Source: Candidatus Methylomirabilota bacterium | Lineage (GTDB): Bacteria > Methylomirabilota > Methylomirabilia > Rokubacteriales > CSP1-6 | DNA length: 64,000 nt | Reading direction: 5' to 3' | NCBI GenBank assembly: GCA_035709005.1 | Contig: DASTFB010000083.1 | Coordinates: forward strand, 62,001 to 126,000 | In this document: positions 1-8,005 of the stretch, one piece after another | Layout of the letters: the number at the start of each line of letters is the position of its first letter | How positions within the stretch are numbered: the stretch's first letter is position 1 | Notes under the pieces: model-generated | Seen by the model: the letters and a program-made list of their open reading frames with translations, nothing else | Told to the model about the DNA's origin: nothing | Databases searched by the model: none | Position numbers and translations under genes: made by a program

Positions 1-164
1 ACGAGCGCTGCGGGCTCTCCGCCGAGCTCGACGGCATCAAACGACAGGGGGTGCCGTTGCCGCTGGACCTCGAGGAGCTGGAAGAGGCGAAGACCTCAGC
101 CGGGGCCCGGGCCCAGCTCAAGGAGTCGTTGCGCCTGTACTTCCGGAAGGTGCTCGGCAAGTGA
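1..164 (+). CDS. C-terminal end of an unidentified protein (partial)
   Basis: The frame is open from base 3 to a TGA at 162-164, giving about 53 C-terminal residues that finish with a charged helix-like stretch (LDLEELEEAK) and a basic end. The stop overlaps the GTG start of the next gene (GTGA), the coupling used throughout this window, so it is probably the upstream member of the same operon. Too little is visible to name a family. Confidence 0.55.
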   Translation, partial: ERCGLSAELDGIKRQGVPLPLDLEELEEAKTSAGARAQLKESLRLYFRKVLGK

Positions 165-868
165 CGGACGACGCAGGGCGGCTCTTGTTCCTTTGGCGGG
201 AGTGCCTGTTCCGAGTGCCCGATCGGGTGCAGGCGCCCAAAGCGGGCTCGCTGTTCTTCTGCCGTCACCTCGCCGTCCAGCGGGGTGAGCGCATGCTGGA
301 GATCGGCGCCGGACTCGGGCTGGCCGCGGTGCTGGCGGCCCGCGCCGGCGCCCACGTGGTCGCCACCGACATCCTCCCCGAGGCCGTCGACGCCATCCGG
401 GCCAATGCGGCGATCAACGGGGTGAGCGTCGACGCGCGCCAGGGCGACGGTTACGGGCCGGTCGTCGGCGAGCGCTTCGACCTGATCTGCACCAATGCGC
501 CCCAGATGCCGACACCGCCTGGCCGTGAACGGCGCGACGCCGCGGCGGCTGCCGACAACGGCGGGTTCGACGGCTGGGACATCCTCGACCGCGTCATCGA
601 GGGCGCCGGCGCCCATCTGCGGCCCGGTGGCCGGCTCGTCTTCTCCATCTTCGGCTTCCTGGGACGCAAGAGCGCGTTCGCCCGGCTCGAGCGCGCGGGA
701 TTCGTGCCGATGGTGGTGGCGGTGGAGACGCAGGCGTTCCCGCGCCTGGGGTATGAGCGCCTCGATCACATCCGCAGCGTCGATGGCGAAGGGACACTGC
801 CAGCCGGTGTGCCCGTGACCGTTGAGCGTCTGATCCTCCAGGGCACCCTGCCATGCTCCGCCGGCTGA
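161..868 (+). CDS. class I SAM-dependent methyltransferase, HemK/PrmC-like fold
   Basis: This is a 235-residue cytosolic protein. Motif I (EIGAGLG, residues 47-53) is the SAM-binding glycine loop and the acidic D70 follows as motif II. NAPQMP (112-117) sits where HemK/PrmC and small-molecule N-methyltransferases carry NPPY, so transfer to an amide or amine nitrogen is possible, but the motif is altered and the substrate is unknown. A GG(F)DGWDI segment and a final beta-strand region complete the Rossmann-like fold. The start is a GTG overlapping the preceding stop. The end overlaps the next gene by 16 bases, so it is co-transcribed with the deacetylase and ROK kinase. Confidence 0.8.
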   Translation: MTDDAGRLLFLWRECLFRVPDRVQAPKAGSLFFCRHLAVQRGERMLEIGAGLGLAAVLAARAGAHVVATDILPEAVDAIRANAAINGVSVDARQGDGYGPVVGERFDLICTNAPQMPTPPGRERRDAAAAADNGGFDGWDILDRVIEGAGAHLRPGGRLVFSIFGFLGRKSAFARLERAGFVPMVVAVETQAFPRLGYERLDHIRSVDGEGTLPAGVPVTVERLILQGTLPCSAG

Positions 869-1596
869 TCGTCAACGCCGACGACTTCGGGATGACACCG
901 GGGGTGAGCGCCGGGATCCTCCTCGCCGCTCGCCACGGCATCGTGACCAGCACCACAATCCTCATGACGGCGGACATCGACCGCGGCCAGCTGTCCGCCG
1001 CGCTCGATTCCGGCCTGGGGCTGGGCATCCACCTCAACCTCACGCTCGGCAAGCCGCTCACCCGCGCCCGCTCCCTGGTCGACGGCGACGGCCGCTTCGT
1101 GCGTGATCCGCGCCGGGCGGCGGCCCGGGCGGACGTCAAGGACGTCGAGAGCGAGATCGAGGCGCAGGTCGAGCGCTTCATTGCTCTTGCCCGCCGCCCG
1201 CCCACGCACCTGGACACCCACCATCACGTCGGGCTCTTCCCGCCCGTCGATGACGTCGTGCTGCGAGTGGCCCGCCGGCTGGGCGTCGCCGTGCGCAGCC
1301 AGACGGAGCTGGTCCGGGCGCGCGCCCGCGCGGCTCGGCTCAAGACCCCCGATCACTTCTTCGGCGAATCGGGGCCTGCGGCCTACTGGTCGCCGGCGCG
1401 CCTGCGCCAGGTCTTGAAGGAGGTGCCCGGCGGTGTCTCCGAGTTCATGACGCATCCCGGCCACTGCGACGAGGGCCTTGCCGGCAGCCGGTACGGGCGC
1501 CAGCGCGAGACGGAGCTGGTCGGCCTGGGGAGCGCGGCCGGCCGGGCGGCCGTGGCGAGCCTCGGTATCCGCCTCTGCCACTTCGGCGACCTCTGA
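853..1596 (+). CDS. ChbG/HpnK (YdjC-like) family carbohydrate deacetylase
   Basis: A protein of 247 residues with the family landmarks: NADDFG (8-13) carrying the metal-binding aspartates, GIHLNLT (58-64), and a THLDTHHHVG segment near 118-127 that supplies the metal-binding histidines. Family members remove N-acetyl groups from chitooligosaccharides (ChbG) or from an N-acetylglucosaminyl hopanoid precursor (HpnK). Neighbouring kinase and dehydrogenase genes favour sugar or amino-sugar metabolism here; no hopanoid genes are nearby. The ATG lies inside the end of the methyltransferase gene, and 7 bases separate its stop from the kinase start. Confidence 0.85.
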   Translation: MLRRLIVNADDFGMTPGVSAGILLAARHGIVTSTTILMTADIDRGQLSAALDSGLGLGIHLNLTLGKPLTRARSLVDGDGRFVRDPRRAAARADVKDVESEIEAQVERFIALARRPPTHLDTHHHVGLFPPVDDVVLRVARRLGVAVRSQTELVRARARAARLKTPDHFFGESGPAAYWSPARLRQVLKEVPGGVSEFMTHPGHCDEGLAGSRYGRQRETELVGLGSAAGRAAVASLGIRLCHFGDL

Positions 1597-1603
1597 TCCG
1601 GCC

Positions 1604-2599
1604 ATGACCTCTGTCGTGGTCGGGGTCGACGTCGGCGGAACGACGACGGCTGCCGGCGCGGTGACCGGGCGGGGCGAGGTGTTGATCGAGGAGCGTGCTC
1701 CAACTCACGGCGACGGCCCGGGGACTGCCGGACGGACCATCGTCGGGCTCATCGAGTCGATCCTCGACCGCGCCGCCGACCTCGGGCTGCGCCCGAGCGC
1801 GATCGGCGTCGGGTTGCCCGGCATCGTGGATCCGGCGAGTGGAGTCATCGGCGAGGAGGCTCCGCACGTCTTCGATCTCCAGGGTCAGCCTTTGAGACAG
1901 AAGCTTGCCGATCGGTTTCGATTACCAGCCTATATCGATAATGATGTCAATGCGTTAGCCATTGGAGAATATGTTTTTGGTCAAGGTATAGGTGCTCGTT
2001 CTCTGGCCGTTCTGGCTGCCGGGACGGGGTTCGGGGCCGGCATCATCCTGGACGGGCACCTGGTCCGTGGCGTCCGCGGCTTCGGCGGCGAGTTCGGCCA
2101 CGCGCCGGTGAAGTTCGACGGGCGAGCCTGTTGGTGCGGTGGCCGCGGGTGTCTGGCGGTGTACGCCAGCGGCCGCGGCATCGCCGAGGCCGGGCAGGAA
2201 CGGGCGGGCCCGGACGCGAGCAGTGAGTTGCTGCGTCTGGCCGGGGGAGATCCTGGCGCCATCACGGCCCCGCTCGTCTTCCAGGCGGCTGCCTCGGGCG
2301 ACCCCGTGGCGACGGGTATTGTCGAGGAGGCGTGCCGCGCGCTCGGGGCGGGTATCGCCGTCATCGTGAACGGTCTGAACCCCGAGGTCGTGGTGATCAC
2401 GGGCGGCGTCGCCGCCGCCTACGCGCCGCTGGAGAAGCGCGTGCTGGCCGCCGCTGCCGAGCACGCCTTCCCCCGGGCGCTGGTCGACACGAGGGTGAGC
2501 ATCGTGCCGGGCGACAAGCGCCACAGCATGCGGGGAGCCGCGGCCCTGGTGCTCTACGAGACGCGGGGTGGGCAGCGACCCCCGGGAGGGCAGCGATGA
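1604..2599 (+). CDS. ROK family sugar kinase (glucokinase-like)
   Basis: A 331-residue ATP-dependent sugar kinase of the ROK family. The ATG at 1604 was chosen because it directly precedes the phosphate-binding segment VVVGVDVGGTTTAAG; upstream in-frame codons lie within the preceding gene. GLPGIVD, IDNDVNALAIGEY and AAGTGFGAGII are typical ROK blocks. The zinc motif CWCGGRGCL is present, but the Glu that normally follows in CxCGxxGCxE, a sugar-contact residue, is replaced (GCLAVYAS), so specificity may differ. Bases of about 1885-1995 are unusually AT-rich for this genome although the protein there is highly conserved. The stop overlaps the dehydrogenase start (ATGA). Confidence 0.88.
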   Translation: MTSVVVGVDVGGTTTAAGAVTGRGEVLIEERAPTHGDGPGTAGRTIVGLIESILDRAADLGLRPSAIGVGLPGIVDPASGVIGEEAPHVFDLQGQPLRQKLADRFRLPAYIDNDVNALAIGEYVFGQGIGARSLAVLAAGTGFGAGIILDGHLVRGVRGFGGEFGHAPVKFDGRACWCGGRGCLAVYASGRGIAEAGQERAGPDASSELLRLAGGDPGAITAPLVFQAAASGDPVATGIVEEACRALGAGIAVIVNGLNPEVVVITGGVAAAYAPLEKRVLAAAAEHAFPRALVDTRVSIVPGDKRHSMRGAAALVLYETRGGQRPPGGQR

Positions 2600-3648
2600 A
2601 GGCCATCACGTTCCATGGGGTGGGCGACGTGCAGGTCGACGACGTCGCGGATCCGAAGATCGTCGATTCCGCCGATGTGGTCCTGCGCATCACCACCAGC
2701 GCGGTGTGCGGCTCGGACCTGCACCAGTACCACGGCCGGGGCGGCGGCCTCGTCGCCACCGGCGCCGTGATGGGGCACGAGTTCATGGGCGTCGTGGAAG
2801 AAGTGGGCCCGGCCATCCGGAGCTTGCGTCCCGGCGACCGCGTCGTGGCACCGTTCTCGGTCTCCTGCGGTCGCTGTGAGTGGTGCCAGCGGAGGCTGCC
2901 CACGCAGTGCACCACCACGGGGCGGGCCGTCTTCGGCGGCCGCTTCGGCACGATCTTCCCCGGCGGGCAGGCCGAGCGCATCCGCGTGCCCTTCGCCGAT
3001 CACCTGTGCGAGAAGCTGCCGGCCGGCATGTCGGACGAGGACGCGCTATTCCTGGGCGACATCCTCTCCACGGGCTACTGCTGCGCCGAGAACGGCGGCA
3101 TCCGTCCCGGCGACACCGTGGCCGTCTTCGGCGCCGGCCCCGTCGGGCTCCTGGCCATGCAGTCCGCCCAGCTCTTCGGGCCGGCCCGAGTCTTCGCGGT
3201 GGATCGCGTCGACTACCGGCTGGCTCTGGCCCGTGACCTCGGCGCCGAGCCCGTCGACCTCGAGCGCGGCGATCCCGCCGAGCAGCTACGGGCCCAGACC
3301 GGCGGCTGGGGGCCCGATGTCGTCCTCGAGTGCGTGGGCCACGAGACGCCCTTCACCCAGGCCATCCAGGCGGTGAGGGCGGGCGGAGTGGTCTCGTCGG
3401 TCGGCGTCTACGTCGAGCCGAGCATGGGGTTCCCCGCCCGGGAGGCGTTTATCAAGGACCTCACGCTCAAGATGGGCATCTGCAACGCCCGCAACTACAT
3501 CACGCCCCTGATGAAGCTGGTCGCCCTGGGCAAGCTCCGGCCCGCGCGCATCATCACCCACACCATGCCGCTCAAGGACGGCCCCCGCGGTTACGCGATC
3601 TTCGACCGCAAGGAAGACCGGGCGGTGAAAGTGCTGTTGAAGCCCTGA
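2596..3648 (+). CDS. zinc-dependent medium-chain alcohol dehydrogenase
   Basis: A 350-residue MDR-superfamily dehydrogenase. Catalytic zinc ligands are visible as C38 and H61-E62 (GHE). The structural zinc lobe has C91, C94, C97 and C105 (CGRCEWCQRRLPTQC), and a GAGPVG loop begins the NAD(P)-binding fold in the second half. The resemblance is to the threonine/sorbitol/formaldehyde dehydrogenase group; the exact substrate cannot be read from the sequence. It starts with ATG overlapping the kinase stop and ends the operon. Only 4 bases separate it from the convergent acetyltransferase gene. Confidence 0.88.
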   Translation: MKAITFHGVGDVQVDDVADPKIVDSADVVLRITTSAVCGSDLHQYHGRGGGLVATGAVMGHEFMGVVEEVGPAIRSLRPGDRVVAPFSVSCGRCEWCQRRLPTQCTTTGRAVFGGRFGTIFPGGQAERIRVPFADHLCEKLPAGMSDEDALFLGDILSTGYCCAENGGIRPGDTVAVFGAGPVGLLAMQSAQLFGPARVFAVDRVDYRLALARDLGAEPVDLERGDPAEQLRAQTGGWGPDVVLECVGHETPFTQAIQAVRAGGVVSSVGVYVEPSMGFPAREAFIKDLTLKMGICNARNYITPLMKLVALGKLRPARIITHTMPLKDGPRGYAIFDRKEDRAVKVLLKP

Positions 3649-3652
3649 GGCC

Positions 3653-4189
3653 TCAGGCGATCACGCGGGCATAGACGTAACAGTCGCGCGGGTGGGCCGA
3701 CAGATTGGGGTGCACGATCCAGCGCCGCAGCATGCCCTCGCGCGACATGCCGAGCTTCTCGAGCACCCGCGCGGACGCCACGTTCTCGACGTCGCACACG
3801 GCCCACACGCGATAGATGCCCGAGAGGCCCGTCGCCCAGCCGACGACCGCCCGGCCCGCCTCGGTGGCATAGCCGAAGCCCCAGCTCGCCCTGGCCAGGG
3901 CGTAGCCGATCTCGGCGGCGTGACCGCGGATGCGGCAGGCGATCGAGCCGACCACCTGATCCCGTTCCTTGAGCCCGATGACCCAGCAGTACTCCTCGCC
4001 GGACCCCCAGCGCTGGCCGCAGCCGGCAAGGAACCGCTCGGCGTCGGCCCGCGACCGATGGGTCTGGAAGATGAGGTATCGCGTCACCGCGGGGTCGCGC
4101 CCGTACTCGTACACGGCGTCGGCGTCCGCCCGTCGAGGACGGCGGAGCAGCAGGCGCTCGGTCGTGAGCGTGTCAGGAGGGCGGATCAT
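3653..4189 (-). CDS. GNAT family N-acetyltransferase (RimJ/RimL-like)
   Basis: A 178-residue protein that opens with the RimJ/RimL-type strand TERLLLRRPRRADADAVYEY and contains the acetyl-CoA-binding region around GYALARASWGFGYATEAG, followed by a C-terminal EKLGMSREG segment typical of this GNAT branch. Such enzymes acetylate N-terminal amines of ribosomal proteins or small molecules; the target is unknown. The ATG overlaps the stop of the HNH protein gene by 4 bases (ATGA), so the two are translationally coupled. Confidence 0.85.
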   Translation of the reverse strand: MIRPPDTLTTERLLLRRPRRADADAVYEYGRDPAVTRYLIFQTHRSRADAERFLAGCGQRWGSGEEYCWVIGLKERDQVVGSIACRIRGHAAEIGYALARASWGFGYATEAGRAVVGWATGLSGIYRVWAVCDVENVASARVLEKLGMSREGMLRRWIVHPNLSAHPRDCYVYARVIA

Positions 4190-5637
4190 TCGTCGACGTC
4201 GCCAGTGGGCGGTGATCCGTTGGCTCGCGGATGCAAGACGTCGATCGCCCAGCGGACATCGAGGCGCTCTCCGAGCCAGCCGGGGCCGGAGGTCCTTGGA
4301 TGGATGTTGAGCCCCTGCGCGGCGTGGTGTGAGCGAAGGGCGTGCGCCGGGTCGGTCGGCACTGCGGCTGGCGGCGGGACTTCCGGGAGGAGCCGCCCGT
4401 CGGGCCGCCGGAACCGGAGCGTGCCGTCGGGCTGTCGATCGACCTGGAAGCCCTCCTCGTGGACCGCCCGGTGGTGCCGCCGACAGAGCAGCGTGAGGTT
4501 CGAGAGCGTCGTCGGGCCGCCCTGAGCCCAGTGGCGGATGTGGTGCCCCTGGCCGAAGGGGACGCCGCAGCCCGGGAAGCGGCAGCTGCGATCGCGATGC
4601 TGGAGTGCTCTCCGTAGGGCGGGTGGAATCGTGCGCGTTCGGGCACCGACTTCCAGCAGGCCGCCGTCCTGGTCGTGGCGCATGATCACCCGGGTGGCGT
4701 CGCAGGCCAGGCGCTGGGATGTTTCCGCGGAGAGGCGTGTGCCCTCCTCGAGGACGGACTGGCGGGGCGCATCGGCGTCCGCCAGGACGTCGGCATCGAC
4801 GTGCACGACAACTTGATAACGCTCGCCCGGGGCCCCGAGATCGAGCCCGTGGTGCAGGGCGGTCTCGGCCAACAGCGCCAGGGCGTCGGCCTGCTGCTGG
4901 GCCAGCGTGGAGGTGTCGGGGTGCGGTGCACCCCAGAAAACCACCGGAGACGTTCCCGCGGGAACGTCCACCGGAAGCGTTCCCTCGGGAACGTCGCCCG
5001 GGCTGGTGTCGCCTCGATCGGCGCGCTCGTGTCCGCCTGCGCGCGCTTTCTGATACAGCGCCTCCCGGGCCGCGGCCAGCGCCTGCATGACCAGGGCGCC
5101 GACCTCGGGCTCCAACCGCCCCCGCAGGACGACCATGCCGTCTTCGTCGTAATACACGTGCAGGGCCCGGCTCTTGTGCCGCTGGGCGGCTTCCTGTGCT
5201 TCGGCCTGCCGGTCGACCTTACGCCAGCCCCGCACGATGCGCTCGACGTGTTCGGCCGTCCCGGCCCGCCCGACGGCCAGCAGCCGCTCTTCCGTTTCCG
5301 GGGTCGCCACCCGGGTCAGGGCCCGGACCTTCGAGTACGAGAGCTCCCCACGGGCGAGCGCCTGGGCCAGCAACGGTAAGGTTCCCAGGGCGCGGGCCAC
5401 GCGCACGTGCTCGCGGGCGGCGCCAGGAGCGAGGCCGATCCGCCAGGTCAACCAGTGGGCGCAGGACTTGAACCCGTTGCTCCAGCCGCCGAGGGCATCG
5501 AACTCGCGTATCAGGTCGAGCAGGCGGGCAGTCGCAGCATCCAGGTGAGCCGCCAACTCGGCGATCTCGTCGCCCAGCCGGTCGGGCTCTGCGGTGCGAT
5601 CGTCAGTGGGAACACGAATCGGCGAGTGAATTCCCAT
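4186..5637 (-). CDS. DUF222 domain protein with C-terminal HNH endonuclease domain
   Basis: A 483-residue protein. The N-terminal half is a DUF222-type helical domain (blocks around SNGFKSCAHWLTWR and ARALGTLPLLAQALARGELS). Near residues 350-395 a zinc-type HNH module is visible: CRFPGC, GQGHHIRHWAQGGPTTLSN and LCRRHHRAVHEEGF. Proteins of this 13E12/REP-like class are abundant in actinobacteria and some other GC-rich soil bacteria; their role is unresolved, with mobility or DNA processing suggested. Between the domains is a short Pro/Gly/Thr linker with two copies of a 9-residue repeat (for example TLPVDVPAG). It is probably the first gene of a two-gene unit with the GNAT gene. Confidence 0.85.
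   Translation of the reverse strand: MGIHSPIRVPTDDRTAEPDRLGDEIAELAAHLDAATARLLDLIREFDALGGWSNGFKSCAHWLTWRIGLAPGAAREHVRVARALGTLPLLAQALARGELSYSKVRALTRVATPETEERLLAVGRAGTAEHVERIVRGWRKVDRQAEAQEAAQRHKSRALHVYYDEDGMVVLRGRLEPEVGALVMQALAAAREALYQKARAGGHERADRGDTSPGDVPEGTLPVDVPAGTSPVVFWGAPHPDTSTLAQQQADALALLAETALHHGLDLGAPGERYQVVVHVDADVLADADAPRQSVLEEGTRLSAETSQRLACDATRVIMRHDQDGGLLEVGARTRTIPPALRRALQHRDRSCRFPGCGVPFGQGHHIRHWAQGGPTTLSNLTLLCRRHHRAVHEEGFQVDRQPDGTLRFRRPDGRLLPEVPPPAAVPTDPAHALRSHHAAQGLNIHPRTSGPGWLGERLDVRWAIDVLHPRANGSPPTGDVDE
4950..4993. repeat. two 27-bp-spaced near-palindromic repeats inside the HNH gene
   Basis: ACGTTCCCGCGGGAACGT at 4950-4967 is a perfect palindrome. CGTTCCCTCGGGAACG at 4978-4993 is a near copy 27 bases on. 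The spacing equals nine codons, so the protein gains a 9-residue tandem repeat without a frame change. The DNA symmetry is stronger than the protein repeat requires. Confidence 0.7.
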
Positions 5638-5641
5638 GGCG

Positions 5642-5664
5642 CCCCCTTCGATGGGGGGACTCTA
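5642..5664 (-). promoter_or_regulatory. candidate -10 (TAGAGT) and G5/C5 stem-loop before the HNH gene
   Basis: Read on the minus strand, TAGAGT (5664-5659) is followed by CCCCC-ATCGAA-GGGGG (5657-5642) and then the ATG at 5637. The G5 arm is the only Shine-Dalgarno-like sequence, so the stem would hide it if it lies in the transcript. The promoter assignment is weak because no good -35 is visible. Confidence 0.35.
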
Positions 5665-5875
5665 CACCGTGTTCTTTACGTCATCCGGGAGCCTCCAGGA
5701 TAGCCGCTCTTTCGCCCGGCCGGGTTTTTTCGAAACCGCGGGCTCGGCGTCGATTGGGGCAGCGCTCCGCAGCCCAAAACCGGTATTTCCTGAAGGGCAT
5801 GGGCGGGCGGCAACCGTGGCTCCACAAACCTGTCAACGTCGATTTTTACTGACAGCGTTTTCGGGCAGGGATCAG

Positions 5876-6364
5876 CTATCCGGCATACGCCCGCTGCAGC
5901 TCTGCGAGGTTGATCTTCTTCATGCGCAGCATGGCTTCCATCGTCCTTTCGGACTTCTGGGTATCTGGATCCCCGAGCATCTCCAGAAGAGCGGTCGGGA
6001 AGACCTGCCACGACACGCCATATCGGTCCTTGAGCCAGCCGCATTGCTGTGCCTTTTCGTCTCCCCCGGCCGAGAGTTTCTCCCAGTAGTAATCCACCTC
6101 TTCCTGCGTCTTGCAGCCGACCTGGAACGAGATGGCCTCGTTGAACTTGAACTGCGGGCCACCGTTGAGCGCCGTGAACGGCTGCCCATCGAGCTCGAAG
6201 GCGACGGCCATGACCGTTCCCGCGGGTTTGCCGTGGACCTCGCGTCCCGCCCCTCCGTAGCGAGTGACCTCCACGATCCTGGAATTCTTGAAGATTCCGG
6301 TATAGAAGCGGGCTGCCTCCTCCGCCTGATTGTCGAACCAAAGACACGGGGTGATCTTTTGCAT
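5876..6364 (-). CDS. VOC family (PhnB-like glyoxalase fold) protein
   Basis: A 162-residue protein of the PhnB/3-demethylubiquinone-methyltransferase-like branch of the vicinal oxygen chelate superfamily. It begins MQKITPCLWFDNQAEEAARFY and has the typical blocks TVMAVAFELDGQPFTALNGG and EEVDYYWEKLS, then a DRYGVSWQVFP strand. Members bind a metal or small ligand, and many have no assigned reaction. The ATG is preceded by a clear AGGAGA Shine-Dalgarno sequence. The gene stands alone, with a 17-bp palindrome just upstream. Confidence 0.85.
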   Translation of the reverse strand: MQKITPCLWFDNQAEEAARFYTGIFKNSRIVEVTRYGGAGREVHGKPAGTVMAVAFELDGQPFTALNGGPQFKFNEAISFQVGCKTQEEVDYYWEKLSAGGDEKAQQCGWLKDRYGVSWQVFPTALLEMLGDPDTQKSERTMEAMLRMKKINLAELQRAYAG

Positions 6365-6380
6365 GGCATTTCTCCTGATT

Positions 6381-6397
6381 GGTCCAAAGTGTGGACC
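6381..6397. promoter_or_regulatory. 17-bp perfect palindrome upstream of the VOC gene
   Basis: GGTCCA-AAGTG-TGGACC is a 6-5-6 inverted repeat centred 25 bases upstream of the VOC start codon. Position and symmetry suit an operator for a dimeric regulator. No regulator gene is adjacent. Confidence 0.4.
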
Positions 6398-6488
6398 TGG
6401 ATGGCCTCGACCACCAGCTAGTCGCCTGGAGGACCCCGCGATCGACAGCGTCAGCTGTTCGACTGGGACACTGGTTGGCCGGCGTTCA

Positions 6489-7400
6489 TCAGTTGATGAT
6501 CTGATCCGCTCGCAGCAAGAGCGATTGCGGGATGGTGACGCCGAGAGCTTTCGCCGCCGTGAGGTTTATCACGAGCTCGAACTTCGTGGGCTGTTCGACC
6601 GGCAGGTCCGCGGGTCGGGCGCCCTTGAGAGTTTTGTCGATGTAGGTCCCAGTGCGCCGTAGGAGCTCCGGAAGGCTCGTTCCATAGCTCATGAGGGCCC
6701 CCAGCTCAACCGCCTCCCTGTTGTTGAACACCCCGTATCGTGGCACTCGCCGCGAGACACCGGCTACCCTCTGCGCGTTCGGCAAAAAGCATCGTGCTCG
6801 GGAAGACGGCAAAGTCCTGGCGGCGGCCTCGGCCTCCTTCAACATGTCCCGCATCGTGCTGTCGGCGAATGCCCCCGGATGCCATAAAATCGCGATGCGG
6901 GTGGCCCGGGGAAGAGCCTCGGTGAGCAGCGCCAGGTGCTTGGGGACGAGCGTCGGGCCCAGGAACGTGGTGCCTGTGAGATTCCCGCCTGGGCGTGCGA
7001 GGCTGGCAACCAGGCCGTCTCCGACAGGATCGCCCATAGCCATGACGATGATAGGGATCGTCGCAGTCGCGGCCCGCGCGGCGCGGCCCGCCGGCGTCGC
7101 TCCAGCGACGATGAGATCGACCTTCAGGCGAGCAAGTTCGGCCGCGAGACCGGGGAGCCGCTCGATATTCCCATCGGCAGCGCGATATTCGATCAGGATG
7201 TTCCGACCTTCGACATATCCGTGGTCGCGCAGCCCCTGCCTGAAGGCGTCGAGGGATGCCTTCGTCTCGGGCATCTCGAGCGCTCCCGTGATCAGAACCC
7301 CTATCCGGGGGACTTTTCCCGGTTCCTGCGCCTGAAGCGCGAGCGCTCCAGCGAGGCAGAGGAGGATAGCCGCCGCGCCACGACCGGCAGTCTTCAGCAC
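6489..7400 (-). CDS. ABC transporter substrate-binding protein (PF04392-type), probably damaged
   Basis: A solute-binding protein of the tripartite-like family common in GC-rich soil bacteria: signal region (AAAILLCLAGALALQAQ), GKVPRIGVLITG, RLPGLAAELARLKVDLIV, GLVASLARPGGNLTG and a C-terminal PVEQPTKFELVINLTAAKALG. I take the GTG at 7400 because it directly precedes the signal peptide; another GTG at 7472 overlaps the thioredoxin stop. Between EAAARTL and RYGVFNNREA the family's usual stretch is about 25 residues too short, and part of it (FPSTMLFAER) is readable only in another frame near 6780-6815. An internal deletion plus frameshift is therefore likely, and the protein may not fold. Confidence 0.6.
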   Translation of the reverse strand: MLKTAGRGAAAILLCLAGALALQAQEPGKVPRIGVLITGALEMPETKASLDAFRQGLRDHGYVEGRNILIEYRAADGNIERLPGLAAELARLKVDLIVAGATPAGRAARAATATIPIIVMAMGDPVGDGLVASLARPGGNLTGTTFLGPTLVPKHLALLTEALPRATRIAILWHPGAFADSTMRDMLKEAEAAARTLPSSRARCFLPNAQRVAGVSRRVPRYGVFNNREAVELGALMSYGTSLPELLRRTGTYIDKTLKGARPADLPVEQPTKFELVINLTAAKALGVTIPQSLLLRADQIIN

Positions 7401-7468
7401 CCCCCTAGCTCGGTCAGGCAGTCGACGCGGCAGGGGGGATGCCCGGTGGCGAAACCGGCCGCGCGGCC

Positions 7469-7987
7469 TCACGAGCCCGGGGGCGCCTCGCGCAGCGCCG
7501 CGTCGATGATGGCGGGCAGGCGGTCCAGCGCCGACGCGCCCTCCAGGCGGGCCACCAGATGCCCCTTGAGGTCCATCACGACGGTGTAGGGGGTGCCTTT
7601 GAAGCCGAAGCGGTTGCCGATGTTGAGCTGGGGGTCCAAGGCTACGGGATAGGCCACCTTCTGGGCCCGGATGAACTTCCGGGCGTCAACCTGCGTGTCC
7701 TGGACGTGAACAGCCACGAACTCCACCGCCTGCCCGCGATAGCGCTCCACCAGGCGGCTGAACGCCCGTGACTCCCGGGCGCAGGCCCGGCAGTAGGAGG
7801 CCTGGAAGCGCACCACGAGGACCTTCTTGCCGGTGATCTCGCGGGAATCGATGACCCGGGAGTCGTTGAGCGGCTCCACTCGAAGTCCCGGCGCTTCTCC
7901 CAGGTGGTCCGCCCGACCGGAACCCGGGATGGCGGCGATCACCAGCGCCAGCGCGAGCGCCAGCACGAGACGGTGGCCCGGACCCAC
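7469..7987 (-). CDS. secreted thioredoxin-like (TlpA/AhpC-TSA fold) redox protein
   Basis: A 172-residue protein with an N-terminal signal peptide (hydrophobic residues 8-20, then polar) and a thioredoxin fold. The redox pair is C66-x-x-C69 in YCRACARES, preceded by VLVVRFQAS and followed by a cis-Pro block (GTPYTVVMDLKGHLV). It is likely to act outside the membrane in thiol reduction or delivery, as TlpA and ResA do for cytochrome maturation; no cytochrome genes are adjacent. The GTG start lies 18 bases from the divergent oxidase start, and a TATTAT hexamer ends 6 nt upstream, suggesting a leaderless mRNA. Confidence 0.82.
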   Translation of the reverse strand: MGPGHRLVLALALALVIAAIPGSGRADHLGEAPGLRVEPLNDSRVIDSREITGKKVLVVRFQASYCRACARESRAFSRLVERYRGQAVEFVAVHVQDTQVDARKFIRAQKVAYPVALDPQLNIGNRFGFKGTPYTVVMDLKGHLVARLEGASALDRLPAIIDAALREAPPGS

Positions 7988-8005
7988 ACGCGTATAATAA
8001 GCCCG
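7988..8005. promoter_or_regulatory. 18-bp divergent promoter region with overlapping -10 hexamers
   Basis: TATAAT (7993-7998, plus) ends 7 nt before the GTG of the oxidase. On the other strand TATTAT (7999-7994) ends 6 nt before the GTG of the thioredoxin gene. The two -10 candidates share five bases. No Shine-Dalgarno sequence fits in the space, so both genes are predicted to be leaderless and mutually exclusive in promoter use. The -35 regions would fall inside the opposing coding sequences and are not obvious. Confidence 0.5.
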
